A DNA stretch of 64,000 nucleotides from Erythrobacter sp. WG (GCF_026586795.1 NZ_JAPFGY010000015.1:20706-84705), one strand, 5' to 3'; positions 16,796 through 26,199 are shown, counted from the first letter of the stretch. The notes: a model not told the origin generated them from the sequence alone. Numbers and translations: made by a program.

Positions 16796-18019
16796 ATGTA
16801 CAACCTCCTCAACGACCTCTCCATCGTCGAAGTCTCGAGCTTCGTCGCCTCGCCCACCGCGGGGCTCTACTGCGCGCAGCTTGGCGCGGAAGTGATCCGC
16901 GTCGACCACAAGGCGGGCGGGCTCGATTACAACCGCTACATGCTCACCCGCGAGGGGCGCAGCCTCTCGTGGGAGAACCTCAACCGCGCCAAGAAGTCGG
17001 TCGCGCTCGACCTGCAATCTCCGCAAGGGCGCGAGCTGCTGGTGGAGCTTGCGGCCAAGGTCGGCCAGTGCATCACCAACCTGCCCGAGCAGAGCTTCCT
17101 CAGCCATGCCGCGATGCAAGCGAAGCGGGCCGACATGGTGAGCCTCAGGATCATGGGCTGGCACGATGGGCGGCAGGCGATGGATTTTACGGTGAACGCC
17201 GCGGCGGGTTATCCCCTCATGTGCGGGCCGGAGGAGTGGGACCCGGCGACCGCCCCGCCGGTCAACCAAGTGCTCCCCGCGTGGGACTTCATCACCGGGG
17301 CCTACGGCGCCTTCGCCATGCTCGCCGCCCTGCGCCACCGCGACCGGACGGGCGAGGGCAGCGAGGTGCGCCTGCCTCTCGGCGACGTCGCGATCGGGAC
17401 GATGGCCAACGCCGGATTGCTGGCCGAAGTGCTCTATCGCGGGGGTGACCGCGAGCGATTGGGCAATGCCATATGGGGCGCCTTCGGGCGCGATTTCCGC
17501 AGCCGGGACGGCGTCAGGTTCATGGTCGCCGCGCTCACGCCCAAGCAGTGGAGCGGGCTGGTCAAGGCCTTCGGCGTGGCTGAGGGCATCGCCGCCCTCG
17601 AGGCCGAACACGGCGTCCGCTTCGCCGACGGGGACACCCCGCGCTTCCAGCACCGCGCCGCGCTGTTCGCGCTGTTCCAGCAGGCGGCGGACGGCATGGA
17701 TTACGCCACGCTCGAAGCCCGCATGGCCGCCGAAACCTGCACCTTCGAACGCTACCGCACCGCCTATGAGGCGGCGAACGATCCGGTGCTGGTGGCAGGC
17801 AACCCGCTGTTCGGCCCCGCCCCCGCCAACCCCTCCGGTTTCGCCTACCCCGCCACCCGCAGCTTCGTGAACCTTCCGGGACGCGAGGCAGGCGACCCCG
17901 CGCCCGCCCCCTATCTTGGCGAGCATTCGGAGGAAGTGCTGGCGGAGAAGCTCGGCCTGTCCTCGGGCGCGATCGGCAAGCTGGTCGATGCGGGAACGGT
18001 GGCCTTGAGCGACAAGTGA
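16796..18019 (+). CDS. CaiB/BaiF family CoA transferase
   Basis: A 407-residue family III CoA transferase or alpha-methylacyl-CoA racemase-like protein. The N-terminus LSIVEVSSFVASPTAGLYCAQLGAEVIRVDH is the CoA-binding module, and WENLNRAKKSVALDL follows. It would activate the substrate as a CoA thioester or epimerise a 2-methyl branch. ATG 16796 follows the dehydrogenase stop immediately. A family B repeat separates it from the thiolase gene. Confidence 0.88.
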   Translation: MYNLLNDLSIVEVSSFVASPTAGLYCAQLGAEVIRVDHKAGGLDYNRYMLTREGRSLSWENLNRAKKSVALDLQSPQGRELLVELAAKVGQCITNLPEQSFLSHAAMQAKRADMVSLRIMGWHDGRQAMDFTVNAAAGYPLMCGPEEWDPATAPPVNQVLPAWDFITGAYGAFAMLAALRHRDRTGEGSEVRLPLGDVAIGTMANAGLLAEVLYRGGDRERLGNAIWGAFGRDFRSRDGVRFMVAALTPKQWSGLVKAFGVAEGIAALEAEHGVRFADGDTPRFQHRAALFALFQQAADGMDYATLEARMAAETCTFERYRTAYEAANDPVLVAGNPLFGPAPANPSGFAYPATRSFVNLPGREAGDPAPAPYLGEHSEEVLAEKLGLSSGAIGKLVDAGTVALSDK

Positions 18020-18027
18020 CACCCCAT

Positions 18028-18092
18028 CCGTTCGTGTCGAGCGCAGTCGAGACACCTGCGCAAGGCCTCTCGACTTCGCTCGAGGCGAACGG
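18028..18092. repeat. Palindromic repeat, family B, copy 1
   Basis: A 65-bp element starting CCGTTCGTGTCGAGCGCAGT and ending TCGCTCGAGGCGAACGG; outer and inner arms are reverse complements. It sits in the 94-bp gap between the CoA transferase and thiolase genes. Other copies: 37268-37371 (inside sufS), 60245-60309 and 62963-63051. Confidence 0.85.
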
Positions 18093-18113
18093 AATTGTTG
18101 GAGAATTGATAGC

Positions 18114-19340
18114 ATGACCAGACGCGCCGCCATTTGCACCCCCCTGCGCACCCCGGTGGGCAAGTTCCTCGGCGGGCTTGCGGGGCTGAATGCGGGCCAA
18201 CTGGGCGCGGTGATCCTCAAGGCGCTGATTGAGCGCTCGGGCATCGATCCGGCGCGGGTGGACGATGTCGTGTTCTCGCAGGGCTACGGCAATGGCGAGG
18301 CCCCCGCGATCGGCCACTGGAGCTGGCTTGCGGCTGGCCTGCCGATCGAAGTCCCCGGTTTCCAGCTGGACCGCCGCTGCGGTTCCGGCGTGCAGGCGGT
18401 GGCGACCGCGGCGATGATGGTCGAGACCGGGATGGCCGACGTGGTGGTTGCGGGCGGCGTCGAGAGCATGTCGAACGTCGAGCACTACACCCTCGCCGCG
18501 CGCGGGGGCGTCAGGATGGGCGACATGGTGCTGCATGACCGCCTCAGCAGGGGCCGCGTGATGAGCCAGCCGATCGAGCGCTTCGGGGTCATCACCGGGA
18601 TGATCGAGACCGCCGAAAACCTCGCCAAGGACTACGGCATCACCCGCGAGGAGGCCGACGCCTTCGCCGTCCGCTCGCACCAAAACGCTACTCGCGCCTG
18701 GGCCGAGGGCAAGTTTGCCGAACAGCTCGTCCCCGTCACCATCCCGAGCCGCAAGGGTGAATCCGTGGTCTTCGACCATGACGAAGGCTATCGCACCGAC
18801 GCCTCGATGGAGACCCTCGGCAAGCTCGCCCCCATCGACCTACGCCGCGATCCGCAAGCCATTGTAACGGCGGGCAATGCCAGCCAGCAGAACGACGCGG
18901 CGGCAGCCTGCCTCGTGGTCGCGGAGGACAAGCTCGGGGAGCTCGGCCTCACCCCGATGCTGTGGTTCGGCGGCTGGGCGGCGGCGGGCTGCGATCCGGC
19001 GCGCATGGGGATCGGCCCGGTGCCTGCGGTCGAGCGCCTGTTTGAACGGCGCGGGTATAGCTGGGACGATATCGGGCTGGTCGAATTGAACGAGGCCTTC
19101 GCGCCGCAGGTGCTCAGCGTTCTCAAGGGCTGGGGCTGGTCGCAGGATGATTCGCGCCACGAGATCCTCAACGTCAACGGTTCGGGGATCAGCCTCGGCC
19201 ATCCCATCGGCGCCACCGGAGGCCGCATCCTCGCCGACATGGCGCACGAGATGCACCGCCGCGGCGTGCGCTATGGCCTTGAAACCATGTGCATTGGTGG
19301 CGGCCAGGGGATCGCCGCCGTGTTCGAGCGGGCGGCATGA
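18114..19340 (+). CDS. Thiolase (acetyl-CoA acyltransferase)
   Basis: A 408-residue thiolase that cleaves or forms 3-ketoacyl-CoA. The nucleophilic Cys is in QLDRRCGSGVQAV (residue about 90); NVNGSGISLGHPIGATGGRI contains the active-site His; and CIGGGQGIAAVFERAA holds the second catalytic Cys near the end. GGAG lies 10 nt before ATG 18114. Its stop overlaps the next gene by an ATGA. Confidence 0.94.
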   Translation: MTRRAAICTPLRTPVGKFLGGLAGLNAGQLGAVILKALIERSGIDPARVDDVVFSQGYGNGEAPAIGHWSWLAAGLPIEVPGFQLDRRCGSGVQAVATAAMMVETGMADVVVAGGVESMSNVEHYTLAARGGVRMGDMVLHDRLSRGRVMSQPIERFGVITGMIETAENLAKDYGITREEADAFAVRSHQNATRAWAEGKFAEQLVPVTIPSRKGESVVFDHDEGYRTDASMETLGKLAPIDLRRDPQAIVTAGNASQQNDAAAACLVVAEDKLGELGLTPMLWFGGWAAAGCDPARMGIGPVPAVERLFERRGYSWDDIGLVELNEAFAPQVLSVLKGWGWSQDDSRHEILNVNGSGISLGHPIGATGGRILADMAHEMHRRGVRYGLETMCIGGGQGIAAVFERAA

Positions 19341-20185
19341 GCTACGATGCGTGGATCGGGCGCGAGATCCGCGCCAAGGACCGGCTGGACGAGGGGCTGG
19401 CGGCGCGCTGGCTCGCCACCTTCGACCTTGCGACACCGCATCCCCCGATCATGCCGCAGGGCATCCACTTCGCGCTCTGCACACCGCAAGCGCCCACCGC
19501 CAAGCTGGGCGAGGACGGGCATCCGGCACGGGAGGACGGCGCGGACAGCTTTCTCCCGTCCTTCCAGATGCCGCGCCGGATGTGGGCATCTTCGACGATC
19601 CACTTCCACGCCCCGATCGCCATCGGCGCGGTCATTGCGCAGACCAGCCGGATCGCCGCGATCAGCGAAAAGCAGGGCTCCACCGGGCCGCTCGCCTTTG
19701 TCGATGTTTCACGTGAAACACGCGCCAACGGCACGCTGGCGGTGGTCGAGACCCAGTCTATCGTCTACCGAGAGGCGGCTAACCCGGGTCAAGCGCTCGC
19801 TCCGCCCCCTCTGGGCGAGGCAAGCTTTTCGCCCGAGGGCTGGGACGCGCACCGCGTCCTCACCCCCGATCCGCGCCTGCTGTTCCGATACTCGGCGCTG
19901 ACCTTCAACACCCACCGCATCCATTACGACGCGCCCTATGCCAGCGAGGTCGAGCGCTATCGCGGCCTCGTGGTGCATGGCCCGCTGATCGCGAGCCTGC
20001 TGCTGCAACTGGCCGCCCGCGAGCTTGGCGAGAACCGGCTGCGCGCATTCCGATTCCGCGGCCTCTCCCCCGCCATCGCGGGCGAGCCGCTGCATCTTGT
20101 GATGCGCGCCAGCGCCGAGGGTTACGAGCTGGCGGCGTTTGCAGGCGACGGGCGGCAGGTGACGGCGGCGAGCGCGGCGCTCTGA
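19337..20185 (+). CDS. MaoC/HTD2-like hot-dog dehydratase
   Basis: A 282-residue protein with an N-terminal FAS1-like hot-dog half (residues about 1-140) and a C-terminal half whose YSALTFNTHRIHYDAPYA motif carries the His expected for hydratase catalysis, as in mesaconyl-C4-CoA hydratase or HTD2. It would hydrate an enoyl-CoA, completing the operon's cycle. It is translationally coupled to the thiolase. Unusually, codons 123-128 contain a perfect parS site, encoding DVSRET. Confidence 0.82.
   Translation: MSYDAWIGREIRAKDRLDEGLAARWLATFDLATPHPPIMPQGIHFALCTPQAPTAKLGEDGHPAREDGADSFLPSFQMPRRMWASSTIHFHAPIAIGAVIAQTSRIAAISEKQGSTGPLAFVDVSRETRANGTLAVVETQSIVYREAANPGQALAPPPLGEASFSPEGWDAHRVLTPDPRLLFRYSALTFNTHRIHYDAPYASEVERYRGLVVHGPLIASLLLQLAARELGENRLRAFRFRGLSPAIAGEPLHLVMRASAEGYELAAFAGDGRQVTAASAAL
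19705..19720. promoter_or_regulatory. parS: parS centromere site inside a coding region, copy 2
   Basis: TGTTTCACGTGAAACA, identical to the site at 3501. It lies within the dehydratase gene, where it is read as part of the codons for VSRET. The exact 16-bp palindrome in an otherwise normally coded gene indicates selection for the ParB site. Confidence 0.92.
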
Positions 20186-20186
20186 C

Positions 20187-20294
20187 CTCCCCTCCCCTTG
20201 GGGAGGGGCTGGGGGTGGGGGCTCCACGCCAGCGGCCACGTGCGAGGCCTTTCGGCCTCGCCCCACCCCCGGCTCTTCCCTGAAGGGAGGGGAG
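20187..20294. repeat. Palindromic repeat, family C, full copy
   Basis: About 108 bp; the left arm has CCCCTCCCCTTGGGGAGGGG then CTGGGGGTGGGG, and the right arm CCCCACCCCCGGCTCTTCCC then GAAGGGAGGGG in reverse orientation. The centre is a short hairpin, GCGAGGCCTTTCGGCCTCGC. It fills the convergent gap between the dehydratase and ppk2. Confidence 0.85.
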
Positions 20295-20302
20295 ACGAGT
20301 GC

Positions 20303-21076
20303 CTACCCCTCCCAGTCCGCAATCGGCTTCAGCACGCCGAAGGTCTCCTTCACCGGCGCCCGGCCGAGCTCGGGGAAGTCGATCGCCTCGGGAACCTCGT
20401 GGGTGTCGGGCACCCGCGACAGCAGGTCACGGATCAGCGTCAGCCGCCCGCGGCGCTGGTCGTTGAAATCGACGAGAGTCCAAGGGGCGTGCTTCGTATG
20501 CGTCGCCTTCAGCATCGCCTCGCGCGCGCGGGTGTAATCATCATATTTCGCGCGGGCGGCGAGATCGATGGGCGACAGCTTCCAGCGCTTCAGCGGATCG
20601 TCGAGCCGCTCGCGCAGGCGCTCCTCCTGGCGTTCCTGATCGGCGGCGAGCCAGTATTTGAACAGCAGGATGCCGTCGTCGACCAGCAGCTTCTCGAAGG
20701 CGGGCGCCGCCTTGAGGAAGGCCTTCACCTGCTCGGGCGAGGCATAGCCCATCACTGTCTCGACGCCCGCGCGGTTGTACCATGACCGGTCGAAGAGCAC
20801 GATCTCGCCGGCGGTCGGCAGGTGGGCGACATAGCGCTGGAAATACCACTGGCCGAGTTCGGCCTCGGTCGGCTTGGGCAGCGCGACCGTGCGGCACTGG
20901 CGCGGGTTGAGATCGCGCGAGACCGCGCCGATCGCCCCGCCCTTGCCCGCCGTGTCGCGGCCCTCGAACAGCACCACCACCCGCGCCCCGCTCGCCTTCA
21001 CCCAGCGCGCCATGCTGACCAGCTCGAGCGTCAGCGGTGCAAGGGCCGCTTCGTAATCCTTGCGCTTCATGCCCAT
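20303..21076 (-). CDS. ppk2: Polyphosphate kinase 2
   Basis: A 257-residue PPK2 class enzyme that transfers phosphate between polyphosphate and nucleotides. Walker A is LFEGRDTAGKGGAI, the lid/Walker B region is VLFDRSWYNRAGVE, and the later HAPWTLVDFNDQRRGRL segment is conserved. ATG 21076 has GGGGGAC just upstream. Single-domain PPK2s can phosphorylate either ADP or GDP; the class is not decided by sequence here. Confidence 0.92.
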   Translation of the reverse strand: MGMKRKDYEAALAPLTLELVSMARWVKASGARVVVLFEGRDTAGKGGAIGAVSRDLNPRQCRTVALPKPTEAELGQWYFQRYVAHLPTAGEIVLFDRSWYNRAGVETVMGYASPEQVKAFLKAAPAFEKLLVDDGILLFKYWLAADQERQEERLRERLDDPLKRWKLSPIDLAARAKYDDYTRAREAMLKATHTKHAPWTLVDFNDQRRGRLTLIRDLLSRVPDTHEVPEAIDFPELGRAPVKETFGVLKPIADWEG

Positions 21077-21130
21077 CGGCGTCCCCCCTTTCATTGTCCC
21101 GTCGGCGCGAAAGTAGTATCATCTGAAACC

Positions 21131-22069
21131 ATGGCAACTCTCGCAGACCCCCAGCCCGATTTCGCAACCCTGCCAGAGATGGCGGCGGAAGTCTTCACCG
21201 CGCCCCTCGCGCGGCCCGCGCACGTCAGCGAGGACTGGCTCGAGCCCGCGCAGACCGCTTACACGGCTGAGGATCACGCGGTGTGGGACGATCTCTTCGC
21301 GCGCCAGATGGAGGTGCTCCCCGGAAGGGCGTGCAGCGCCTTCATGGCGGGGCTGGAGAAGCTCGATCTGGGGCGCGGCGGGGTGCCCGAATTCGGCCAG
21401 CTTTCCGAGGAACTGGGCGCGCTCACCGGGTGGAGCGTGGTGCCGGTGCCGATGCTGATCCCCGATCACGTGTTCTTCTGGCACCTTGCCAACCGGCGCT
21501 TTCCGGCGGGGAACTTCATCCGCACGCGCGAGACCTTCGACTACATCGAAGAACCCGACGTCTTCCACGACGTGTTCGGCCACGTGCCGATGCTCACCGA
21601 TCCCACCTATGCCGACTATATGCAGGAATATGGCCGCGCCGGGTGGAAGGCGATGCGCTACAACCGGCTGAAGGCGCTGGGTGCGCTCTACTGGTATACG
21701 GTGGAGTTCGGGCTGATCGAGGAGGCGGGCGCGGTGCGGGCCTATGGCGCTGGCATCCTGTCGGGGCCGACCGAGGCGAAGTTCGCAGTTGAGGCGGAGA
21801 GCCCCAACCGCATCATGCTCAACGTCGACCGGGTGATGCGCACCGATTACGTGATCAGCGACCTGCAACCGACCTATTTCGTGATCGAGAGCTTCGCCGA
21901 TCTCTACCGCCAGACGGTGGAGCGCGATTTCGACCGGCTCTATCGCAGCCTGCCGGCCGGCTTCACCTACGCCAACAGCGCGGTGATCGATGTCGACAAC
22001 GTGCTGCACCGGGGCAGCCAGGAATACCACCTGCGCGGCGGGCGGGGCAGCGGGGCGGCGCCGGTCTAG
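21131..22069 (+). CDS. phhA: Phenylalanine 4-monooxygenase
   Basis: A 312-residue monomeric bacterial phenylalanine hydroxylase that converts Phe to Tyr with tetrahydropterin. Iron ligands: two His in EPDVFHDVFGHVPML and a Glu in the TVEFGL helix. RRFPAGNFIRTRE matches the family's substrate-entry segment. It has no regulatory ACT domain, as usual for the bacterial form. It is divergent from ppk2 with only about 55 bp between starts. No neighbouring 4a-carbinolamine dehydratase is seen. Confidence 0.95.
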   Translation: MATLADPQPDFATLPEMAAEVFTAPLARPAHVSEDWLEPAQTAYTAEDHAVWDDLFARQMEVLPGRACSAFMAGLEKLDLGRGGVPEFGQLSEELGALTGWSVVPVPMLIPDHVFFWHLANRRFPAGNFIRTRETFDYIEEPDVFHDVFGHVPMLTDPTYADYMQEYGRAGWKAMRYNRLKALGALYWYTVEFGLIEEAGAVRAYGAGILSGPTEAKFAVEAESPNRIMLNVDRVMRTDYVISDLQPTYFVIESFADLYRQTVERDFDRLYRSLPAGFTYANSAVIDVDNVLHRGSQEYHLRGGRGSGAAPV

Positions 22070-22089
22070 AGCGGTTTAGCGCGACGCAA

Positions 22090-22119
22090 GGCGGCCCGGA
22101 ACCGCAGTTCCGGGCCGCC
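22090..22119 (+). terminator. Intrinsic terminator after phhA
   Basis: A 13-bp perfect stem GGCGGCCCGGAAC / GTTCCGGGCCGCC with a 4-nt loop, followed by CTTTCG. The T tract is short, but the stem is very stable. It lies 20 bp after the phhA stop and before a convergent small lipoprotein gene. Confidence 0.75.
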
Positions 22120-22160
22120 CTTTCGCGCTTCGACCTGAACCGGCCGCGGCGCCTTTGCGA

Positions 22161-22436
22161 TTATTGGGCCGACGGGGTCGCCGTGCCGTTGTCCATCGCC
22201 TCGCCCTGCTTTTCCATGGCGTCGGCCTTGTCCTCGGCGCGGTCGACCATCGCATCTTCCTGCGCGTCGGTGATCTGGCCGGCGTCTTCCATGGCTTCGG
22301 CCTTGTCGGCGACGGCTTCGGCGTTCTGCTCGCCGGCGTCTTCCATCGCGTTTTCGTTGGGGCCTTCACAGGCGGCGAGCGAAAGGCCGAGCGCGGCGGC
22401 GATCAGCGTGGCGGTGTGCTTCGCGGTAAACTTCAT
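22161..22436 (-). CDS. Small acidic lipoprotein
   Basis: A 91-residue protein with a signal peptide and lipobox (LGLSLAACEGP). The mature region is acidic and repetitive, with Ala/Glu/Asp/Met heptad-like runs (AEAVADKAEAMEDAGQ), suggesting a helical or intrinsically disordered envelope protein. GGAG precedes ATG 22436. No family recognised. Confidence 0.7.
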   Translation of the reverse strand: MKFTAKHTATLIAAALGLSLAACEGPNENAMEDAGEQNAEAVADKAEAMEDAGQITDAQEDAMVDRAEDKADAMEKQGEAMDNGTATPSAQ

Positions 22437-22528
22437 CGTGTTCTCCATCATGAGGCGAGGCGTGCCGATGCCTGCCTGGCCCGGCACTATCGCCGGGCGG
22501 AGGAGAAGTTCCACGGACCTGCGAAAAT

Positions 22529-22792
22529 TCAGGTGTGGGAGCGCAGCTTGCGACCCGCGATGGCGTGATAGAGCACCAGGGCAAAGCCGGTCGCGGCAAG
22601 GGCCGTTCCGAGGCTCATGAGAGACAGGCTGCCGATCATCGTGCCGTCATTGGCGATTTCGCCGGCGGTGACCGAGACCACCATGCCGAGCGCGATCTGG
22701 CGCAGGATATCGCCCGGCGCCTCGGTCCGGGCGAGGATCGAGGCCAGCCAGCCCAGCGTTCCCCCCAACACGATCAGCACCAACAGCGCCAT
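22529..22792 (-). CDS. Small membrane protein, GlsB/YeaQ/YmgE-like
   Basis: An 87-residue protein with three hydrophobic segments: MALLVLIVLGGTLGWLASIL, then GDILRQIALGMVVSVTAG, then LMSLGTALAATGFALVLYH. The spacing and GWLAS pattern resemble the YmgE/GlsB transglycosylase-associated family, but identity is weak by eye. ATG 22792 is chosen over the long upstream extension, which lacks membrane-protein character. Confidence 0.6.
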   Translation of the reverse strand: MALLVLIVLGGTLGWLASILARTEAPGDILRQIALGMVVSVTAGEIANDGTMIGSLSLMSLGTALAATGFALVLYHAIAGRKLRSHT

Positions 22793-22895
22793 TTTCGCCT
22801 TCGTCTTCCTGCTTGTGGCCGGCACCGCGCCGGCTCCCCTCCCCAATGAGCGTGGGGGCAAGCGGTTCCGACAATTGTGCAAGGGCGCGCCGCGA

Positions 22896-23699
22896 TCAGC
22901 GCAAGGTCAGCCAGACGAGCCCGATCACGCCGGCGACGATGCGGTACCAGGCGAAGGGTGCAAAGCCGACGCGGGTGATGATCGCGATGAAGGCCTTCAC
23001 GACCACCAGTGCGGTGAAGAACCCGGCGAGGGAGCCGATCCCGATCAGCGTGTAATCGTGCGGGGTGAGGCCGCCGCCGTACTTGGCGAGCTGGTACACG
23101 GTCGCGCCCGTCAAGGTCGGCACGGCGAGGAAGAAGCTGAATTCGGCGGCGGTCTTGCGGTCGACCCCGAAGGCCATCGCGCCGAGGATGGTCGCGCCCG
23201 AGCGGCTCACCCCGGGGATCATCGCAAGGCACTGGACGATGCCGACGAGGATCGCGGTCTTCAGCGGCACGCCCGATACGCCCGGCCCGGTCGCGGGCGG
23301 GTTCGCCCAGCGCTCGATGGCGAGGATCGCGACGCCGCCGATAATCAGCGCCCAGCACACGATCACCGCGTTGCCGAGCAGGGTCTCGATATAGTCGCCG
23401 AACACGAGGCCGAGGATCACCGCCGGGAAGAAGGCGACGAGCAGGTTGCGCACGAAGGCGATCGCGCCCCGCTCGAAACCCAGCAGGCCCTTGGCGACGT
23501 CCCAGAAGGTCCGCCAGTAGAGCACCACGATGGCAAGGATCGCGGCGGGCTGGATGGCGATGTTGAACACCTCCCAGTCGGCCTGGTCGAAGCCGAGCAG
23601 TTCGGTGCCGAGGATCAGGTGCCCGGTCGAGGAGACGGGCAGGAACTCGGTCAGCCCCTCGAGAATGCCGAGGAGGATGGCGGCGAGGTAATCGTTCAT
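22896..23699 (-). CDS. uppP: Undecaprenyl-diphosphatase (UppP/BacA)
   Basis: A 267-residue multi-pass membrane enzyme that recycles undecaprenyl pyrophosphate and can confer bacitracin tolerance. Motifs: LEGLTEFLPVSSTGHLIL near the N-terminus (catalytic Glu and Ser) and IPGVSRSGATILGA in the middle (catalytic Arg). Start ATG 23699. Confidence 0.95.
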   Translation of the reverse strand: MNDYLAAILLGILEGLTEFLPVSSTGHLILGTELLGFDQADWEVFNIAIQPAAILAIVVLYWRTFWDVAKGLLGFERGAIAFVRNLLVAFFPAVILGLVFGDYIETLLGNAVIVCWALIIGGVAILAIERWANPPATGPGVSGVPLKTAILVGIVQCLAMIPGVSRSGATILGAMAFGVDRKTAAEFSFFLAVPTLTGATVYQLAKYGGGLTPHDYTLIGIGSLAGFFTALVVVKAFIAIITRVGFAPFAWYRIVAGVIGLVWLTLR

Positions 23700-23740
23700 G
23701 GGCGCGGTGCTTCGACGAGGGGCTGCCCCAAGTCAAACCG

Positions 23741-23770
23741 AAAAGGCCCGCCCCGATTGCGGGGCGGGCC
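23741..23770 (-). terminator. Intrinsic terminator (minus strand) after the M13 peptidase
   Basis: Stem GGCCCGCCCCG / CGGGGCGGGCC with an ATTG loop; on the minus strand a TTTT run follows. It lies between the end of the M13 peptidase gene (23906) and the uppP start (23699), so it ends the peptidase mRNA. Confidence 0.8.
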
Positions 23771-23905
23771 TCTCTGACTTGGACGGCCCGGCCCGCCTAG
23801 GACGGGCCGCGAGCGCACGCGCGCGAGCCGCAGGCGATCAGGCCCGCCAGGGCCTGAAGCTCGCCGAGGACGTGCCCGCGGAGGCGGGCACGCACACAGA
23901 AACGC

Positions 23906-26065
23906 TCACCAGATGCGCACGCGCTGTTCGGGCGGCAGGTAGAGCGCGTCGCCGGGCTTCACGCCGAAGGCCTCGTACCACTCGTCGATGTTGCGCACGA
24001 CGCCGTTGACCCGGAATTCTTCGGGGCTGTGGCTGTCGGTGCGCAGGCGGTTCCTGTAGTTGTCCTCGCGTTGGGTCGAACGCCACACCTGCGCCCAGGC
24101 GAGGAAGAAGCGCTGGTCGCCGGTCAGGCCGTCGATCACCGGCACCTCCTGCCCCTTGGTGGCGAGCTTGTAGGCGCGGTAGGCCATGCTGATCCCGCCG
24201 ACATCGCCGATGTTCTCGCCCAGCGTCAGGCGGCCGTTGACGCAGGTCTTGCCGTCGTCGAGCGGGCAATAGCTGTTGTACTGCGCCACCAGCCGGTTGC
24301 CGAGCGTGTCGAAGGCGGCGCGGTCGGCATCGGTCCACCAGTTCCTGAGCGCGCCGCTGGCGTCGGACTTGGAACCCTGGTCGTCGAAGCCGTGGCCGAT
24401 CTCGTGGCCGATCACCCCGCCGATGGCGCCGTAATTGACCGCGATGTCGTTGGTCAGCGCGAAGAACGGCTGCTGGAGGATCCCGGCGGGGAAGACGATC
24501 TCGTTCTTCACCGAGTTGTAATAGGCGTTCACCGTCTGCGGGAGCATCCCCCATTCGGTGCGGTCGATCGGCGCGAACAGCTTCTTGACGTTGTCCGCCC
24601 GCTGCCAGCTTGCCGCCGCCATGCGGTTGGCGATCGGGTTGCCGGCGGTGATCGCGAGGCCTTCATAGGTTTCGAGATTGGGGCGGTAGCCGATCTTGGG
24701 ATCGAAGGTCGCGAGCTTGGCGCGGGCCTGGACCTTGGTCTCCTCGCTCATCCATTTGAGCTGGCCGATGGATTCGTCCAGCGCCAAGCGCAGGTTGGCC
24801 ACCAGCGTGTCCATCGCCGCCTTGTTCTCGGGCGGGAAGTGGCGGGCGACATATTCCTTGCCGACCAGCTCGCCGATCAGGCTCTCGGCCTCGCCGATCG
24901 CGCGCTTCCAGCGCGGGCGCTGCTGCGGGGTGCCGGTCAGCGTCTGGCCGTAGAAAGCAAAGCGCGCGTCGTCGAAGCGCTGCGGCAGCACCGGGGCATG
25001 GGCCGACAGGAACTCCTTGACCATCCACGCCTGGAGGACGTCCACCGGCGTTTGCGAGACCAGCGCGAACATCCCGGGCATCCCGGTGCCGATCTTGCCG
25101 AGCGTCGCGGCGTCGAGCTTGTACTGCGCGATCTCCTCAGGGGTGGGCGGCATCAGGCTGACGACGAAACCGGGGCTCTTTTCGATCCCGATCTTCGCCA
25201 GCATCGCCTTGACCGGCACCTTGCCCCCGATCGCGGCCAGCTCTTCCTCGGTCAGCAGGTTGTAGGTGAGGTCGCGGTTGCGGCGCACCGCGCGGTCCCA
25301 CTGCACGGTGCGGGCGTTGGCGTCCTCGAAGGCATAGACCTTCTCGGCCATCGCGGCGGCATCCTTGTAGCCTGCCTCGCCGAGCAGGAAGGTAAGGTAG
25401 GCCTTGTACTTGGCCTTGATCGCCTCGCCCTTTTCGCTGGTGTCGAGGTAATAGTCGCGGTCGGGCAGCCCCAGCCCGCCGAAGCCCACGCTGGCGATGT
25501 AACGATCGGGCTGCTTGGCATCGATGGTGACCGCCGCGCCGAGCGGGCTGGAAAAGCCCGGCTCGGCCCACAGCATGGCGAGATCGTTCAGCGTCTTGGC
25601 GCCCTTGATCCGCTGGAGATAGGGCTGCGCCGGGGCAAGGCCCGCCTTCTCGATCGCGGCGGTATCGAGGAAGGTGCGGTAGGTGTCGAGGATCCGGCGC
25701 TCGTCGCCCGACAGGCTGGCGGGGTCCTTCGCGGCGAGTTCGTCCATCAGCGCCTTGACGTCGGCGGTGCTCTTCTCGCCGAGCAGGGTGAAGGCGCCGA
25801 TCCGGCTGAAGTCGGCCGGCAGCGGGTTGGCGTCGATCCACTTCTTGTTGGCATAGGCGTTGAAATCATCGCCCGGCTTGACGTCGGCGGCGAGGTAGGC
25901 CGGATCGAAGCCCCACTTGCCGAAGCTCATGGTCGGCAGGGGCGCGGCGGCGGTCTCGGTCCCGGCCTGCGCGAGCAGATCGTGGTCATCGCCGTCGTGG
26001 GCGAAGGCGGGGGTCGCCAGCGCGAGCAGGCTCGCCCCGACAAGGGCGGCGGTCTTGTGGATCAT
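23906..26065 (-). CDS. M13 family metallopeptidase (neprilysin/PepO-like)
   Basis: A 719-residue zinc endopeptidase. The signal peptide MIHKTAALVGASLLALATPAFA indicates periplasmic or extracellular action. The zinc site is GGVIGHEIGHGFDDQG (HExxH), with a downstream GENIGDVGGISMAY supplying the third ligand Glu and catalytic Asp; NAYYNSVKNEIVFPAGIL is the substrate-binding strand. ATG 26065 is used because 26107 lacks a signal peptide start. Confidence 0.93.
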   Translation of the reverse strand: MIHKTAALVGASLLALATPAFAHDGDDHDLLAQAGTETAAAPLPTMSFGKWGFDPAYLAADVKPGDDFNAYANKKWIDANPLPADFSRIGAFTLLGEKSTADVKALMDELAAKDPASLSGDERRILDTYRTFLDTAAIEKAGLAPAQPYLQRIKGAKTLNDLAMLWAEPGFSSPLGAAVTIDAKQPDRYIASVGFGGLGLPDRDYYLDTSEKGEAIKAKYKAYLTFLLGEAGYKDAAAMAEKVYAFEDANARTVQWDRAVRRNRDLTYNLLTEEELAAIGGKVPVKAMLAKIGIEKSPGFVVSLMPPTPEEIAQYKLDAATLGKIGTGMPGMFALVSQTPVDVLQAWMVKEFLSAHAPVLPQRFDDARFAFYGQTLTGTPQQRPRWKRAIGEAESLIGELVGKEYVARHFPPENKAAMDTLVANLRLALDESIGQLKWMSEETKVQARAKLATFDPKIGYRPNLETYEGLAITAGNPIANRMAAASWQRADNVKKLFAPIDRTEWGMLPQTVNAYYNSVKNEIVFPAGILQQPFFALTNDIAVNYGAIGGVIGHEIGHGFDDQGSKSDASGALRNWWTDADRAAFDTLGNRLVAQYNSYCPLDDGKTCVNGRLTLGENIGDVGGISMAYRAYKLATKGQEVPVIDGLTGDQRFFLAWAQVWRSTQREDNYRNRLRTDSHSPEEFRVNGVVRNIDEWYEAFGVKPGDALYLPPEQRVRIW

Positions 26066-26199
26066 GTGCGTCTCGAGTCCCTGAGAGTTGCGACAGGATG
26101 TCGGCAAGGTGTCACACTAACGCCGTGGGCCGCGCCGGGTTGCGGTTCGTCCGGCGGTGGTTGCGCTTCGTCGATTTTATTGCCGGCCACCTCCGGTGG

